From: Allium sativum
Taxonomy: Eukaryota > Streptophyta > Magnoliopsida > Asparagales > Amaryllidaceae
Direction: 5' to 3'
DNA length: 64,000 nucleotides
NCBI GenBank assembly: GCA_030737875.1
Contig: CM060923.1
Coordinates: 490,880,453 to 490,944,452, forward strand
The notes under the pieces are model-generated. The model worked only from the letters and a program-made list of their open reading frames with translations. It was not told the origin of the DNA and ran no database searches. Shown here piece by piece: positions 13,245 to 26,100 of the stretch; the first letter of the stretch is position 1, and every line of letters starts with the position of its first letter. The position numbers and the translations under genes were made by a program.

Positions 13245-13456
13245 TTTCTGTTTTTATTAAGATTTAAAAACTGTTTTTATTAAGATTTAAAAACTGTTTT
13301 TATTAAGTTTTGAAAACTGATTTTATTAAAATTTAAAAACTGATTTTATAAAAAGGAATAAAAACTGATTTTATAAAAAAAACTGAATTTGAAAAATGAT
13401 TTTTAAAGTATTTAAAAACTGAATGTTATTTTGATTTAAAACTTATTTTTAAAAAA

Positions 13457-13580
13457 GTATAAACTGATTTATTTTTTTAAAGTATAAACTGATTTATTTT
13501 TTTAAAGTATAAACTGATTTATTTTTTTTAAAGTATAAACTGATTTATTTTTTTAAAGTATAAACTGATTTATTTTTGAA
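13457..13580 (+). repeat. tandem array, 23-25-bp unit, five copies
   Basis: Unit 'aaagtataaactgattta' plus a run of T. The same array sits in B (about 29079-29200), C (about 38555-38676, reverse) and D (about 47124-47247). Confidence 0.8.
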
Positions 13581-13791
13581 AGAGAAAAACTGATTTTATT
13601 TTGAACTTTAAAATAGGAAAAAGATTAATCTTTTAGTAGAAAAAGATTTGAAAGCAAAAGTAGAAATCATATTTTTTTTATATGTTGAAAGCGAACGTGA
13701 AAACATGATTTTTGTCATATTAAAGAAGTGATTTTTATTATATAAACATCATGACAAAAATGAGATTTTTATTCATTTGAATAGCGATATA

Positions 13792-14017
13792 AAAATTCGA
13801 TTTTTATATATTGAACTTTGAAATAAAAATATGATTTTTATATATTGAACTTTGAAATAAAAATTCGATTTTTATATATTGAACTTCGATATAAAAATTC
13901 GATTTTTATATATTGAACTTTGAACTAAAAATTCGATTTTTATATATTGAATAGCGAACTAAAAATTTGATTTTTATATATTGAATAACGAAGTAAAAAT
14001 TCGATTTTTATATATGT
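13792..14017 (+). repeat. tandem array, about 34-bp unit, seven copies
   Basis: Unit 'aaaaattcgatttttatata' plus 'ttgaactttgaa' with small variations. Copies lie in B (about 29413-29638), C (about 38117-38342, reverse) and D (about 47459-47684). A related unit in the gag-pol LTR is at 21117-21310. Confidence 0.8.
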
Positions 14018-14972
14018 AGTAGCTACGGACGACGAAGCTGGCGAAGATGCGAAAACAATGAAGACTTCTGCAAAAGAAGAGTCGAGATGGTTGGATAGCT
14101 AAATGTGAGAATTTCTCACCTTTCAATTTATATTTCTAGTTATATATATATACTAGGATGCAGACGGTGCTTAGTAGCACCCGACACAATCGTCCACAGA
14201 CCATGGACTTGTTTGTTTGACTGTTTGGTGATTGATTGCGATATTGGTTTGAATGTGGTTTGTGGTGTGAAAAATCGAATCGATAAATTGGTTAGGATTA
14301 GACGTGCGCCGTTATAAGGCGAAGGGGTAAGGCTAGGTTAGATCCTTACTCCAAAGTTTGTGGTTTGCATAACGAATGGATTTGATTGATGTGTGAATGG
14401 CGTGGGCCTTCACTAGACCGGGGATAAGGCTAGGCCTTGTCCCGTTTCTAGTATCGTGCCGTTATGCCGCCGAAATTTTCTAAAATAAGTTAGAAAAATA
14501 AAAATAGCATTTTATTTAACGAATGAACTGAATAGAAATTCATATGTTAAAATAAAATGTGTTATCGTTAAAAATATAATTTTTAACGTGAATGTGAATA
14601 AATAAATATTCATTTACAAACCAGACGGTTTGTTTATGTACACCTATTTGAATGACGTTGATTGGGTCGATAAATTTTACACATCGCCTAACTGCACAAA
14701 TAAAATATGTGTTTGATTGTTTGAAACCCCACACGGGTGTTAGGATGAAATTTGAAGTTCACTCATCCTGATTGATTAAATCTGTCGATCGATTGATTGA
14801 CAAGCTGCTATAAGCGTTAAATGTCTATATTTGATGCTTATACAGTGTAGTGCACTTTGGTTGATGGTTGATTATTCATCGTTGTTGATATATCCATGTG
14901 TTGTAGAAAATCCATATAATTAACATTATATGGTAATTGATTGGGCCTCATTCCAGTTTCGAAGAAAAAAAA

Positions 14973-15047
14973 GAAATATTTGAAATAGAAATATTTGAAA
15001 TAGAAATATTTGAAATAGAAATATTTGAAATAGAATATTTGAAAATA
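14973..15047 (+). repeat. tandem array, 15-bp unit
   Basis: Four to five copies of 'gaaatatttgaaata'. Present also in B, C (reverse) and D. Confidence 0.8.
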
Positions 15048-15167
15048 GAAATATGTGAAGCCGTGAGGATTAGATTGACGCCATTTTGACGTGAACGATA
15101 TTTATATCGATTTTATTCATTTTAAAATGAATATTGAAAAGTGATTTCGAAATCAAATATTTTGAAA

Positions 15168-15450
15168 TAAATTGAATTGAAAACGAATTCAAATTGAATT
15201 GAAAACGACTTCGAAATGAATTGAATTGAAAACGAATTCGAAATGAATTGAATTGAAAACGAATTCGAAATGAATTGAATTGAAAACGAATTCGAAATGA
15301 ATTGAATTGAAAACAAATTCGAAATGAATTGAATTGAAAACGAATTCGAAAGGAATTGAATTGAAAGCGATTTCGAAATGAATTGAATTGAGAACGATTT
15401 CGAAATGAATTGAACTGAAAACGAATTCGAATTGAATTGAAAGCGAAGTG
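15168..15450 (+). repeat. tandem array, 27-bp unit, about ten copies (LTR A)
   Basis: The unit contains 'gaattgaattgaaaacg' followed by 'aattcgaaat', and period 27 is kept throughout. Because 27 is a multiple of three, all frames stay open and give false repetitive proteins (FQFNSFRIR repeats on the minus strand). Copies are in B (30789-31071), C (36684-36966, reverse) and D (48835-49117). A diverged five-copy version is in C' at 44014-44160. Confidence 0.9.
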
Positions 15451-18400
15451 AAATAAATTCAAATTGAATTGAAATTTGAATTGAATAGAAATGGATTTTA
15501 AAACGAATTTATAAAGAAGAATTCAATTTTGATTTGAATTGAAATGGAAGTTGAAAATGTTTTTGAAACGAATTCAAAACTATTTATATAATTCGTTTTA
15601 AATAGAAATCGACGATATATATATTATATATATATTATATATAATATAATGGCCTGAATAGAACGCGCCACGCCGCGGCAGTTCGCGAATTTCGACCATT
15701 TATTTCAAACGGGCATTACGGGAGATCCGACCGTCGGATTCTCCTAAAACCGGAACCGTTGGGTTCGTATCGAAAAGAGCTTTCTAATGAATGTTAGAAA
15801 TTTGAAATCTAACGGTTGGATTTGGAGATATGTCCAAATCAAATTCAAAAAAGGTCGCTGTAAGTGCAGTTCGATGGCCATTGATGGAAATCGACTGTAC
15901 GGGCCTTGATAAAATTATTAAAAATAGCAATAATTTGTGTAAAATCATAATAAATGATTTAGAAAGAATTGGGATGAAAAACTCCATACTTGAAAAGATA
16001 AAAATAAATTTTTATCGAAATGAACTAGTTTTGAACTAGAATTATAATCCTATTTATTTTTAAATAAATAAATTGAATTCGAAAAGGGTTTTAAAAATAA
16101 CCAAAATTTCCAATGATTGCATTGGAGTGGATTTGAATCGAAATTGTCTTCGGAATATTTCGATGTTGGAATTCGTGATTATACAGGTGTTGTTATGGAA
16201 ATTTGAAAGATATATATTGATATCGTTATTTCCAATACGACATTTGTTAGTCGTAGAATTCGATATTGAATATAAGCCGATATATTTTCTATTCAGAGCC
16301 TTGTATTGAATATCGAATGTGATTTGGGTTTGTCGTGAATGGTGTCTTCACTAACACTATTCTTGAACCCAGTTGAGAAAAGATTAAATCTTTTTATTTA
16401 GATTTAATGAAGTGTACCAATTAAATAATATTTAATTGGAATTGAATAGATATTGATTTTTGGGCTTATCGTGAACAGTGTTTTAAATAACACTTGTTCT
16501 TTAACCCGATAATTAATGAATGTGATTTTGGGTTTATCGTGAACCGTGTTTTAAATGACACTGATTCTTTAACCCAGTTAACGATTAAAACTGAGTGGAG
16601 TTTTAATGAATCTTTAATTAGATTGAAAAGATCGAAAATGGAGTATCACCAGTTTTGCTCCAGGCGATAGTTAAATCTTTAATTAGATTTGAACGTGAAA
16701 TTTAGAAACTAACTGTCGGTTAGCCAAGCAGAATGGTTTTCTGGATATTGATCTGATGTTGGTTTCGGCCTTCGGGGTTAATATTTGGGGAATTATTCTC
16801 TTGATTAATTTATGGTTAGTGACTAATGAATTGGAATGAGGCGTATGTTGTGTTTGTGTAACACTTATTTAAAATATACGCGAGTTATTCGGAAAGACCG
16901 GGTTTATCCCATTCTGAATAACTGATACGACGATAAGTCGAAGATGAAGACGATGGTAGAAGACCGGAGGTCTTCACGTCGTTTGGGTGATAACTGATGA
17001 TCTTGATTGGGCTGTACACCCAAGAAGATGGAAACAGTTAGTGATCGTCCAGACGTACTTGGAGATCGATGGATATGCGGGGTACTAGGTGCCTCCGGTT
17101 TCGTTCAGACCCAGAACGGACTTGTAAATGGACTGTGTGTCTGACATCGGATTTCATTCTGTGTGACTGATATCGGTTGCATAGGATGGTTTGCCTGTGT
17201 CACGTTGAGACGACCCGATTTCCCGTTTTCACGGAAACAAGGTTATCTTTTGGAATATAACACAGAAACAGATAATAGCAGAACAGAATTAAATAAATAC
17301 ACCAGAATGAACAACAAAATATACTGGATAAAAGTAATCATCAGAGTTACACAGTATACAGGATCTTACTTAGTACAAATACAGTTCAGCTATACATAAA
17401 TGTCTACAGCGGAAATAAACAAAATATGTACAATAGGAGCTGAACAGCATAAAAAGAAATAAATGATAGAATCCATCTTCAGCTCCAGCTATCCAGAAGA
17501 GAACCAGCTAAACCTGAATACAAGGCTGCCCGTGTAGAAAAAGGGGCACCCGAGTTTGAGAGTGAAACAAACTACGAGTCAGTCATGGGACTGGTATGAG
17601 AAATCCACTCAACACATATATAATTGGCTAATCACAGGACCACGCCACTTTCGTGGAACGGGTTTACTCCATTGGATTGCCAGTGCTTTAAAACAAATCT
17701 TTCTTTTAAACATCGCTATGCTTTTTATAAAAATGAAGCCGTTATAAGACTCAGTTCCCATCACACAATGCAACGCAAACCGGAGGATAGAGTTTTTACC
17801 TTATAACGGCCAAAATATGCTTGATACGAATAAAACAAAGGCATTTGATATTATTGCTAGTGTATATATGTTTTGAAAACAATTTCAAATCATAACTATC
17901 AATCATAGACGGCATTAATGCCCCATACCACTATGTCGCCATATATAGGTATACAATCAAAACCGCACAATCACGTATTTGGAAATTGGATTTCCGTCAT
18001 GAACCAAGGCAAAAGATAGTCCTTACCGAATTCGAGACGCTCTAGCCCGCCCCTCAGGAACAGCCGCAACTGCCCCCTGGATCGTCAGGGCCGGTCCACC
18101 GATGTGGATTATTATGCCTGAACAATACGTTTCCCCGCCCTTTGGGGCGTAAACGAGCCAACGAATGACTCCATCGGACCCGGATCGTCCGATCAAACCG
18201 AGGCGCCTCGCAACAGCAACAACCACATAGGTGAAAAGTATATAAATGTCAGGGCTGGTAGGTCACTGACACCACCCTAGCTAGAAAGAAACGCATGCCC
18301 TCCCTGAGGTCCTTCCTCCCGTTTTAGGTTCCTACCGGGGTGTGAGGCTCGCGAATTCACGTTACACACAAAGCTACGCCACACAGGCGGGGCTTTGATC

Positions 18401-18959
18401 ATCACCACAAGACTTTGCTTTTCAACAGAAGCCCTGATCACTGCATCTTAGCATGCCACACAGAATAAATCCTATGTCAGACACACAGTCCATTTACAAG
18501 TCCGTTCTGGGTCTGAACGAAACCGGAGGCACTAAATACCTCGCAAACCCTTTGATCAACACGTACGTCTGAACGATCACCACTCATTATCCATATTTCG
18601 GGATGCCTCCCAATCAGGACCTCGGTTACCATCCAAACGAGGTGAAGATCTCCGGTCTTCGACCATCGTCTTCATCTTCGAATTTCAATCGTCGGTCGAT
18701 TATTCGAAATGAGAATTAACTCGGCCTTTTCAAATAATTCACGTATATTCAGAATTTCAAATCGATTTATTTCAATGGTTAAATTATTCAACAACACCAA
18801 TTGTGTTCTTTAATATAGTTTTCACACCAAACACATTCAACCATCAAACATCACATAAATCAAGCAAATTCAGTTTATTTCCATTCCATATCGCTTACGA
18901 TATTTTATAACTATTTATCGCTATTTTTATTTATTTTAAAATAGCTAATATATTCAAAA

Positions 18960-19480
18960 CGACGTTTCGGGCCATAACGTGGCCGTGGCGCTGTTTTTCT
19001 TCAGATTTGATTTACACATATCTGAAAATCTAACCGTTGGATCTTCACAAAATTTACATCATTAGAAATGTCTTTTCAAAACGAATCCAACGGTTCCAGT
19101 TTCGGGAAAATCCGACGGTCGGATCTCCCGGTACAATCGTTTGAAGTTTTGATTTCAAAATACGAACTGCAGCGTCGTTATTCGATTAAATATAATTTTA
19201 TTTATATATATAAATAAATATAATCGTTTCTGGCGCTGTTTTTCTTCAGATTTGAATTAAACATTCCAGACAATCCAACCGTTGGATTTCTACAAGGTTG
19301 GTGCCGTTGGAAAGATTATTCCAAGGCGAACCCGACGGTTGAGGTTTCGGGAAAATCCAATGGTCGGATTTCCCGTACTAGTCGTTTGAAATTACGGTTT
19401 CGAAATACGAACTGCACGGCTTCGTTTCGTTTTAATTTTATTTATATTTATATAGTTATATAAATATAGTTCATTCAACG
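18960..19480 (-). repeat. doubled LTR module with CCGACCGTCGGAT-like core
   Basis: Two diverged copies of a module of about 250 bp lie head to tail (about 18960-19200 and 19220-19470). Each has a 'gcgctgtttttcttcagatttga' side, a 'ccaaccgttggat' motif and a 'gaaaatccgacggtcgga'-like motif. Other family-1 LTRs have one copy, for example 15650-15900. Confidence 0.65.
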
Positions 19481-19530
19481 ATTTCAATATCGTTTTAACT
19501 TCAAAAAATTTTCTAACTCCTTAAATTTTG

Positions 19531-19653
19531 GAAAAATTTCGCCATAACCTCCCCTGTACCGGGAGCGTCGGGAAATCGCAAATAGCGTCCCGGTCCTTCT
19601 AATCTCAAAAAGAAAAAAAAAGAGAAAAAGCCAAGCGGCTAGCCAATAGGCTC
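19531..19653 (-). other. conserved interior block, copy embedded in the gag-pol LTR
   Basis: On the minus strand it has GAGCCTATTGGCTAGCC, then AGCCGCTTGGCT, a poly-pyrimidine run and GGAGGTTATGGCGAA. The same block lies in the interiors of families 1 and 2 with nearly the same length (116-123 bp). Here it sits inside an LTR, which is unexpected. Confidence 0.7.
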
Positions 19654-19969
19654 AAAATCATCACCCAAACAAATCAGTAAATGTGTACCTATTTGTCGGG
19701 CACAAAATTTTATTCCTCTTCTCTAGCCCCTTTGCTATAACCTGTTCAAAGAATATTGCATGTACATATATATACAGTTCATATCATTTTTCATTTTCTA
19801 TTCAACTTCATATTTGATTTCTATTAGGTTTTAAAAACACCATTCATTCTAATGTTACATAAATAGGTGCAAATCATTTCATTAGCTAATTAATGAATAT
19901 TTCAACTCATATATGTTTATTTTGAACAAGTGGCTATTTTCAACATTTCACATTTCAACGATTTATGCA

Positions 19970-20560
19970 TACAATAAAAATGTGATTTTTATTGTAAAAC
20001 GATTCATTTCAAAACACTATTTTTCTATATAGTTCACATAGTCGATAAAAGGTGATATTTATTATCAAACAGTTTATTTCAAAATATGAATACCATTCAA
20101 CACATGAATTTCTAAACAACGAATGAATATCAATTCAACACATGAATGTTTTCAATAGTTTTTATATATCGATAAAAATGTGATTTTTATTATCGAACGA
20201 TTTATTTCAAAATATGAATACCATTCAACACATGAATTTCTAAACAACGAATGAATATCAATTCAACACATGAATGTTTTCAATAGTTTTTAGATATAGA
20301 TAAAAATGTGATTTTTATTATCTAACAGTTTATTTCAAAATATGAATACCATTCAACACATGAATTTCTAAACAACGAATGAATATCAATTCAACACACG
20401 AATGTTTTCAATAGTTTTTAGATATAGATAAAAATGTGATTTTTATTATCTAACAGTTTATTTCAAAATATGAATACCATTCAACACATGAATTTCTAAA
20501 CAACGAATGAATATCAATTCAACACACGAATGTTTTCAATATAAGGAATAAATATAGTTT
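19970..20560 (-). repeat. 128-bp tandem array, about 4.5 copies
   Basis: The phrase 'gaataccattcaacacatg' recurs at 20088, 20216, 20344 and 20472, exactly 128 bases apart. Each unit also has 'aaaaatgtgatttttatta'. Units differ by few bases, so the array is recent. It is absent from the A-D LTRs. Confidence 0.9.
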
Positions 20561-22915
20561 AAGCATATGAAAATAATTCAAACACACAAATATTATTCAA
20601 AATTTCGGCAGCATAACGGCAGGGTAGTTACACCGGCACCGTCCCTAGTACGGCTCCTCGCTCTACCTTAAAACCTCGCGGTTTTTGACAATGGGAATCA
20701 TGCATCTAATTCGCACGCAGGCGGCATGTTTATATTTTTTTTCCATTTCCACAAACTAATCCTATGTGGTTTCAACCAAATATTTTCCAATCACAATTGG
20801 GTATTTTTCAACCACAATCAACCAATATCAATCACAAACAATCCCAAACAATCAATCAATTCCAACCAATAAATATCGTCCATGGTTTGTGGACGAGGGG
20901 CGTATATATATATATATATATATAGATATTTATATATAGCAGTTCATTTTCAACTCATATATGTTTATTTATAAAAAGAATTTGAAGAGTGAGAAATCCT
21001 CACCAATAGCTATCCACTCACACGATTGTTCCTTAATAGAAACTTCGCCTACTTCGCCTTGTTGTTGCTTTCGTTTCCCGTATTCTCTACATAAGTAAAA
21101 ATCGAATTTTTACCATGCTATTCAATATATATAAAAATATGATTTTTACTTTTGCTTTCACATATAAAAAATATGATTTTTGCTTTCACATATAAAAATA
21201 TGATTTTTGCTTTCACATATAAAAACATGATTTTTACCTTCGCTTTCACATATAAAAACATGTTTTCTATTTTTGCTTTCACATATAAAAATATGTTTTC
21301 TATTTTATAAGTCATTTTTAAAATCAGTTTTTATATTCTTTAAAATTTCTTTAAAATCAAATCAGTTTTTATTTAAAAAAACAAAATCAGTTTTTATTCT
21401 TTAAAAAAATTCAGTTTTATTTCTTTATATTTTAAAACAGTTTCAGTTTTAAACTTTATTTAATTTATTCAGTTTTTACCTTTTTTTATTCCTTTTCAAA
21501 ATCAGTTTTTCTCTTTTTTTTTTTTTTATAAATGCAGTTTTATTTTATTTATTTTTTATTTCAAAAACAGGTTTTTATACTTTTTATAAAATTCAGTTTA
21601 ATACTTATTAAACAAATCACAGTATTTAAAATCAGAACTTAAAACAAAAATAAAATAAATAAATCAAATTAAAAAAAACTTACAGTGCTTCGAAGAAGGG
21701 GGGGGGGATGCTGATGTCGGCGGCGGCACTTCTGGGGGGGGGAAATGAAGGCGTCGGAGGAGGTGGGCGTTCGCTGGTTCGAACGGTGGTGTCGCGACTG
21801 GATTCGACGGGGGGTGCTCGAGGTGGAGGCGGAGGCTGCGGGGAGGCGGTGAGTGGCTTCGAGATGGGGGGTGGCGGCGTGAGTTCGTCGGCGGCTCGAG
21901 GTTGGGGGGGGGGGGCGGCTCCGATTAGATTTAGGTTTTTGGTTTTTTTTTTCTTTTTTTTTTTCTTCTGTTTCGAATTATAACTAACGGGGGGGGGGGG
22001 GCCAATCAGAAGGGAAAAAGGGGGAGAAAGAGTACCCTTTTTTTTTTTTTTTTTTATTTAATTTAAATTTGCAAAAGGGTTGACTTTCATCCACGACCTC
22101 GAAACGGGGCCCACCGCCTGTCGCCCATAGCGTTTCACCCCCATTCCGAACACAATGGGATATGTATCGCAAGCTGGTTTGATCATTACAATCGGTTTCC
22201 TTTTGAATTTACATTTAAATCACTATATTGAATTTTAAACGCACATTTCAAATTACCGGGGTCACATACTAACTAGAAAAATTCCAGAAAAATATTTTCT
22301 AGTTTCGTATTGACGATTCGGTCCTAACAAAACTAGTTTCGTCGAATTCTGAGACCGTTTGAAAAATGGCCAATTTCCAGTCGATTAAATTCAATAGAAA
22401 CTGGTCAAACGCGTTTTCTTTTGCCACGCTCACATATTGATTCGAAAAATTATGAAATTTGAAACCTAGCAATAACTTGACACTGCGGACCCAACAAAAG
22501 TGGTTTCGTCGAAATCCGAGGTCGTTTGCAAAATGTCCATTTTTAAGGGCCTGAATTCCATAGCGACTATTCAGAATTTTTAACTGGACATATCTTTTGA
22601 TTCCCGCTATCAAATTCCGATTGGTTAGATTCGTTAGAAAGATATTACCAATAAGATCCTAATGTTTTTGGTCTCACTAAAATCCGGATTGTTTTGCACC
22701 CGGTATATTCAATTGAAGTTTGAAATCGAATTATCGAACTACCGCGCCATTTTCAATTCTATATATAATTATAATTAATTATATTCGTTTTCAAATGTCG
22801 ATTCAAACTCAGTTTTCATCGTCATTAACTAAAATATTTATTTTAAATATTTAAAATCCATTATTTTAGCCAATTTAAAATTTTTAAATTGGTTCAGATT
22901 TTCTGGGTCGTTACA

Positions 22916-22950
22916 ATCTCCCCCACTTAAAACTTTTCGTCCCCGAAAAG
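22916..22950 (-). promoter_or_regulatory. polypurine tract and hairpin of the gag-pol element
   Basis: On the minus strand AAGTGGGGGAGAT (22916-22928) directly precedes the LTR start and would prime plus-strand DNA synthesis. A 7-bp stem, CTTTTCG/CGAAAAG, with a 4-base loop GGGA lies just upstream (22933-22950). Both are identical to those of the non-autonomous family-1 interiors, which ties this coding segment to them. Confidence 0.85.
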
Positions 22951-23121
22951 GAATAAAGTCGAAAGTGGTTTGATAATTCTACGATCACACAATACAACAA
23001 CCAATTTGTTTTTAATATTCAGAGTATAGAATAAACAATGCACATCCATGGGAAGAAAATAGCAACAGAATAGAGAATTAAATGGTAATGCAAAGTAGGG
23101 TAAATGTACCTTGCACCGGAG
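22951..23121 (-). other. gap between polyprotein stop and hairpin
   Basis: About 170 bases of 3' untranslated element sequence. No other signal was seen; in particular it lacks the conserved interior block. Confidence 0.5.
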
Positions 23122-26100
23122 TCAATCAGAGATATCTACTCGGCATCTAGGATAAGCTTTCTGAATGCTCTCCTCAGTTTCCCAAGTACAATCTCGCGGA
23201 TCTCCACTCCATTGCACTTTGACTAAGTGAACCTTCTTGTTCCTCAGCTCTTTGGCTTCTTTGCCGATAATCTTTAGCGGCTCTCGCCTCACAGCTAATT
23301 CTGGAGTAATTTCTATGTCCTGCTGAGCTGCTTCTTCCACGATCAAGTCTGGATCATGAACGTGCTTTCGAAGTTGAGATATATGAAATACATCATGCAC
23401 ACCAGGCAACCAGTCAGGCAATTTGACCCTATAAGCGAGAGTTCCAATCCGTTCCAGAATAGGAAACGGACCAATAAATTTGGGTGCTAGCTTTCCAGTT
23501 TTACCGAACCTGATAACTCCTCTCATCGGCGATACTTTCAAATATACATAGTCGCCAACCTCAAAGGATATATCTCTTCTTCTTTTATCGGCATAGCTCT
23601 TTTGTCGGCTTTGAGCGGCGAGCAATCGTTTCTTAATAAAATCGACTTTGTCGGCCGCTTCTCGAATCATATCAGGACCCAACACAAGTCTATTTCCTGG
23701 TTCGACCCAGCAAGCAGGAGATCGGCAAGGTCTACCATACAATGCTTCGAATGGCGACATTGTCAGACTCACCTGGTAGCTGTTGTTATAAGAGAACTCA
23801 GCCAAATGTAGATTGTCTTCCCATGATCCACCGAAATCTATAACACAAGCCCGCAATAGATCTTCTAGAATGCGATTCACCCTCTCAGTCTGACCGTCTG
23901 TCTGAGGATGATAAGCGGTGCTCAAGTTTAACTTCGTTCCCAGCTCGACTTGAAATGCTTCCCAGAATTTACTAGTGAATATTGTATCTCTATCACTGAC
24001 TATACTGAGCGGCACTCCATGCAGTCTAACTATTTCCCTGAAGTATATCTGCGCCAGACTCTGAGCAGTTCTGTTTGATTTGACAGGTATAAAATGGGCG
24101 GTCTTCGTGAAGCGATCTACGATCACCCAAATACTGTCATTTCCTTTTCTGGTTCTGGGCAAACCATCAATGAAATCCATGGAGATATGCTCCCACTTCC
24201 AACCAGGAACTTCCAGCGGTTGTAATAATCCAGCCAGTTTCTGTTGGTCGCTTTTAACTAGCTGGCAAGTAGGGCATCGACTAACATATATCGAAACGTC
24301 TCTTTTCATAGCCTTCCACCAGAAAGTTCTTTTGAGATCGTTATACATTTTGGCCACACCAGGATGGATACTCAGCTTGGACTTGTGACACTCGTCTAAC
24401 ACTTCCCTTTTTAACTCTGGGATGTCAGGAACACAAATCCTTCCTTTTAATCTCAAGGTCTCGTCGTTATCTATTTGAAAACACGAGGGTTCGCCTTTCT
24501 GAATCCTTTTGATCATATCTTTAATAAAGTTATCCTCCTTCTGAAGAATAGATATTTTGTCAATCAAGGAAGTCGTGATAATAAAGCTGGCGATCATTAC
24601 ATTCTTTCGACTCAGCGCATCGGCCACGACATTGGCTTTCCCTGGAGTATATATAATTTCAAAGTCATATGCTGCAAGAAACTCCAGCCAACGTTGCTGC
24701 CTCAAATTCAAGTCCTTCTGAGTGAACAGATACTTTAATGACTGATGATCTGTAAACAGTTCGAATCTCTCACCGAGAAGATAGTGTCTCCAGATTTTCA
24801 AAGAGAATATGATAGCCAATAACTCAAGATCATGAGTTACATAGTTTTTCTCGTGCGGCTTCAGTTGACGGCTAGCATAAGCAATTACTTGGCCTCTTTG
24901 CATTAACACTGCGCCAAGGCCTTCTCTAGAAGCATCAGTCCAGACTTTTAGATCCTGGTTGCCATCAATGATGGTTAACACTGGAGCTGTTGTTAATCTT
25001 AACTTTAGCTCTTCAAAAGCCTCCTCACTCTTTTCAGTCCATTTGAACTTAGAATGCTTCTTTGTAAGCTTCGTTAAGTGGCCAGATATCTTCGAAAAGT
25101 CTTTAACGAACTTCCGATAATAGCTAGCCAGTCCAAGAAAACTGCGAACTTCAGTGGGAGTACTGGGCTGTTTCCAATTTTGAATGGCTGTGATTTTGCT
25201 TGGATCCACAGCGATTCCATCTTTCGATACGACATGGCCCAGAAATTTCACTTCATCTTGCCAGAATATACATTTGGAAAACTTTGCTTTCAATACATTC
25301 CTTCTGAGGATTTCTAACACTTGTTCCAGATGCTTTTCATGTTCGGCCTTTGATTTAGAGAAGATTAGAATATCATCAATAAAAACCAGAACGAATTTAT
25401 TCAAAACCCCTCTGAACACTCTATTCATCAGATCGACGAAATAAGCTGGAGCGTTACATAAGCCGAACGGCATTACTAACCACTCGTAGAATAAGTCGGG
25501 GCCTCTGAACGCTGTCATTGGAACACACTCTTCGGCAATTCGAAGTTGATGGAAACCTGTAGCTAGGTCCATTCGCGAAAATACTTGTGCTCCATTTAAT
25601 CGATCCAACAAATCATCTATTCGCGGCAATGGATATTTGTTCTTTATGGTCTGCTTGTTCAAATCACGATAATCCACACATAGACGTAGAGTACCGTCAG
25701 ATTTTGGGACAAACACCACTGCTGCACCCCAATCAGAGAAACTAGGCCTTATCAGACCTTTCCATACTAGTTGTCTTGTTTGATTGTCTAATTCCTCCTT
25801 CTCTTTCAAGGACATTCTTCGAATAGCGTGAACTACCGGCCTTGCATTCGGAATCAAAGCAATCTTGAAATCTATTTCTCTCTGCGGAGGTAAGCGAACA
25901 ACTTCTTCGAACACATCCGCATAGTTCTTGACAACAGGAATGTCTTTGATGAGGTCAGGAATATTCTCTGTGACTTCAGGGATATTTTCTATTTGGGCTG
26001 GAGAAACATTCAAAGCTGCCCAGAAGTCCTTTCTATTAGCATTCTGACCTTCACAGGGAATGGTTATATAATCACCTGATTTAATCTTCGCCTTTACGAC

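Larger units (their letters stand above)
11948..17200 (+). mobile_element. family-1 LTR A (5' LTR of the composite, 3' truncated)
   Basis: Nearly identical to LTR B from 27570. It runs from TGTAACAACCCGG to 17200, where it leaves the LTR B sequence after 'ttgcctgtgt'. About 1.2 kb of LTR end, the primer site and the first 310 bp of interior are missing. In order it contains the frame-like segment 12308-12592, homopolymer A and C tracts (12838-12962), a GC-rich island, T-rich arrays, the 27-bp array, AT dinucleotides (about 15614-15645), a module with CCGACCGTCGGAT (15727-15739) and the 'gaagaccggaggtcttcac' segment (16960). It carries no gene. Confidence 0.9.
17206..22915 (-). mobile_element. 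3' LTR of the gag-pol element (diverged family 1)
   Basis: Read on the minus strand it starts TGTAACGACCCAG at 22915, directly after a polypurine tract, and ends GGGTCGTCTCA at 17206. It is colinear with family-1 LTRs at its start (22300-22900), GC island (21690-21960), arrays (21117-21310), 'ccatggac' segment (about 20880) and end (18000-18650), but clearly diverged. It has three features that A-D lack: a 128-bp tandem array (19970-20560), an embedded copy of the conserved interior block (19531-19653), and a doubled 250-bp module (18960-19480). Five bases (CACGT, 17201-17205) separate it from LTR A. Length is about 5.7 kb. Confidence 0.85.

Noticed and set aside
15070..15462. 130-codon repetitive frame on the minus strand (also in B, C and D)
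   Set aside because: A product of the 27-bp tandem repeat, whose length is a multiple of three.
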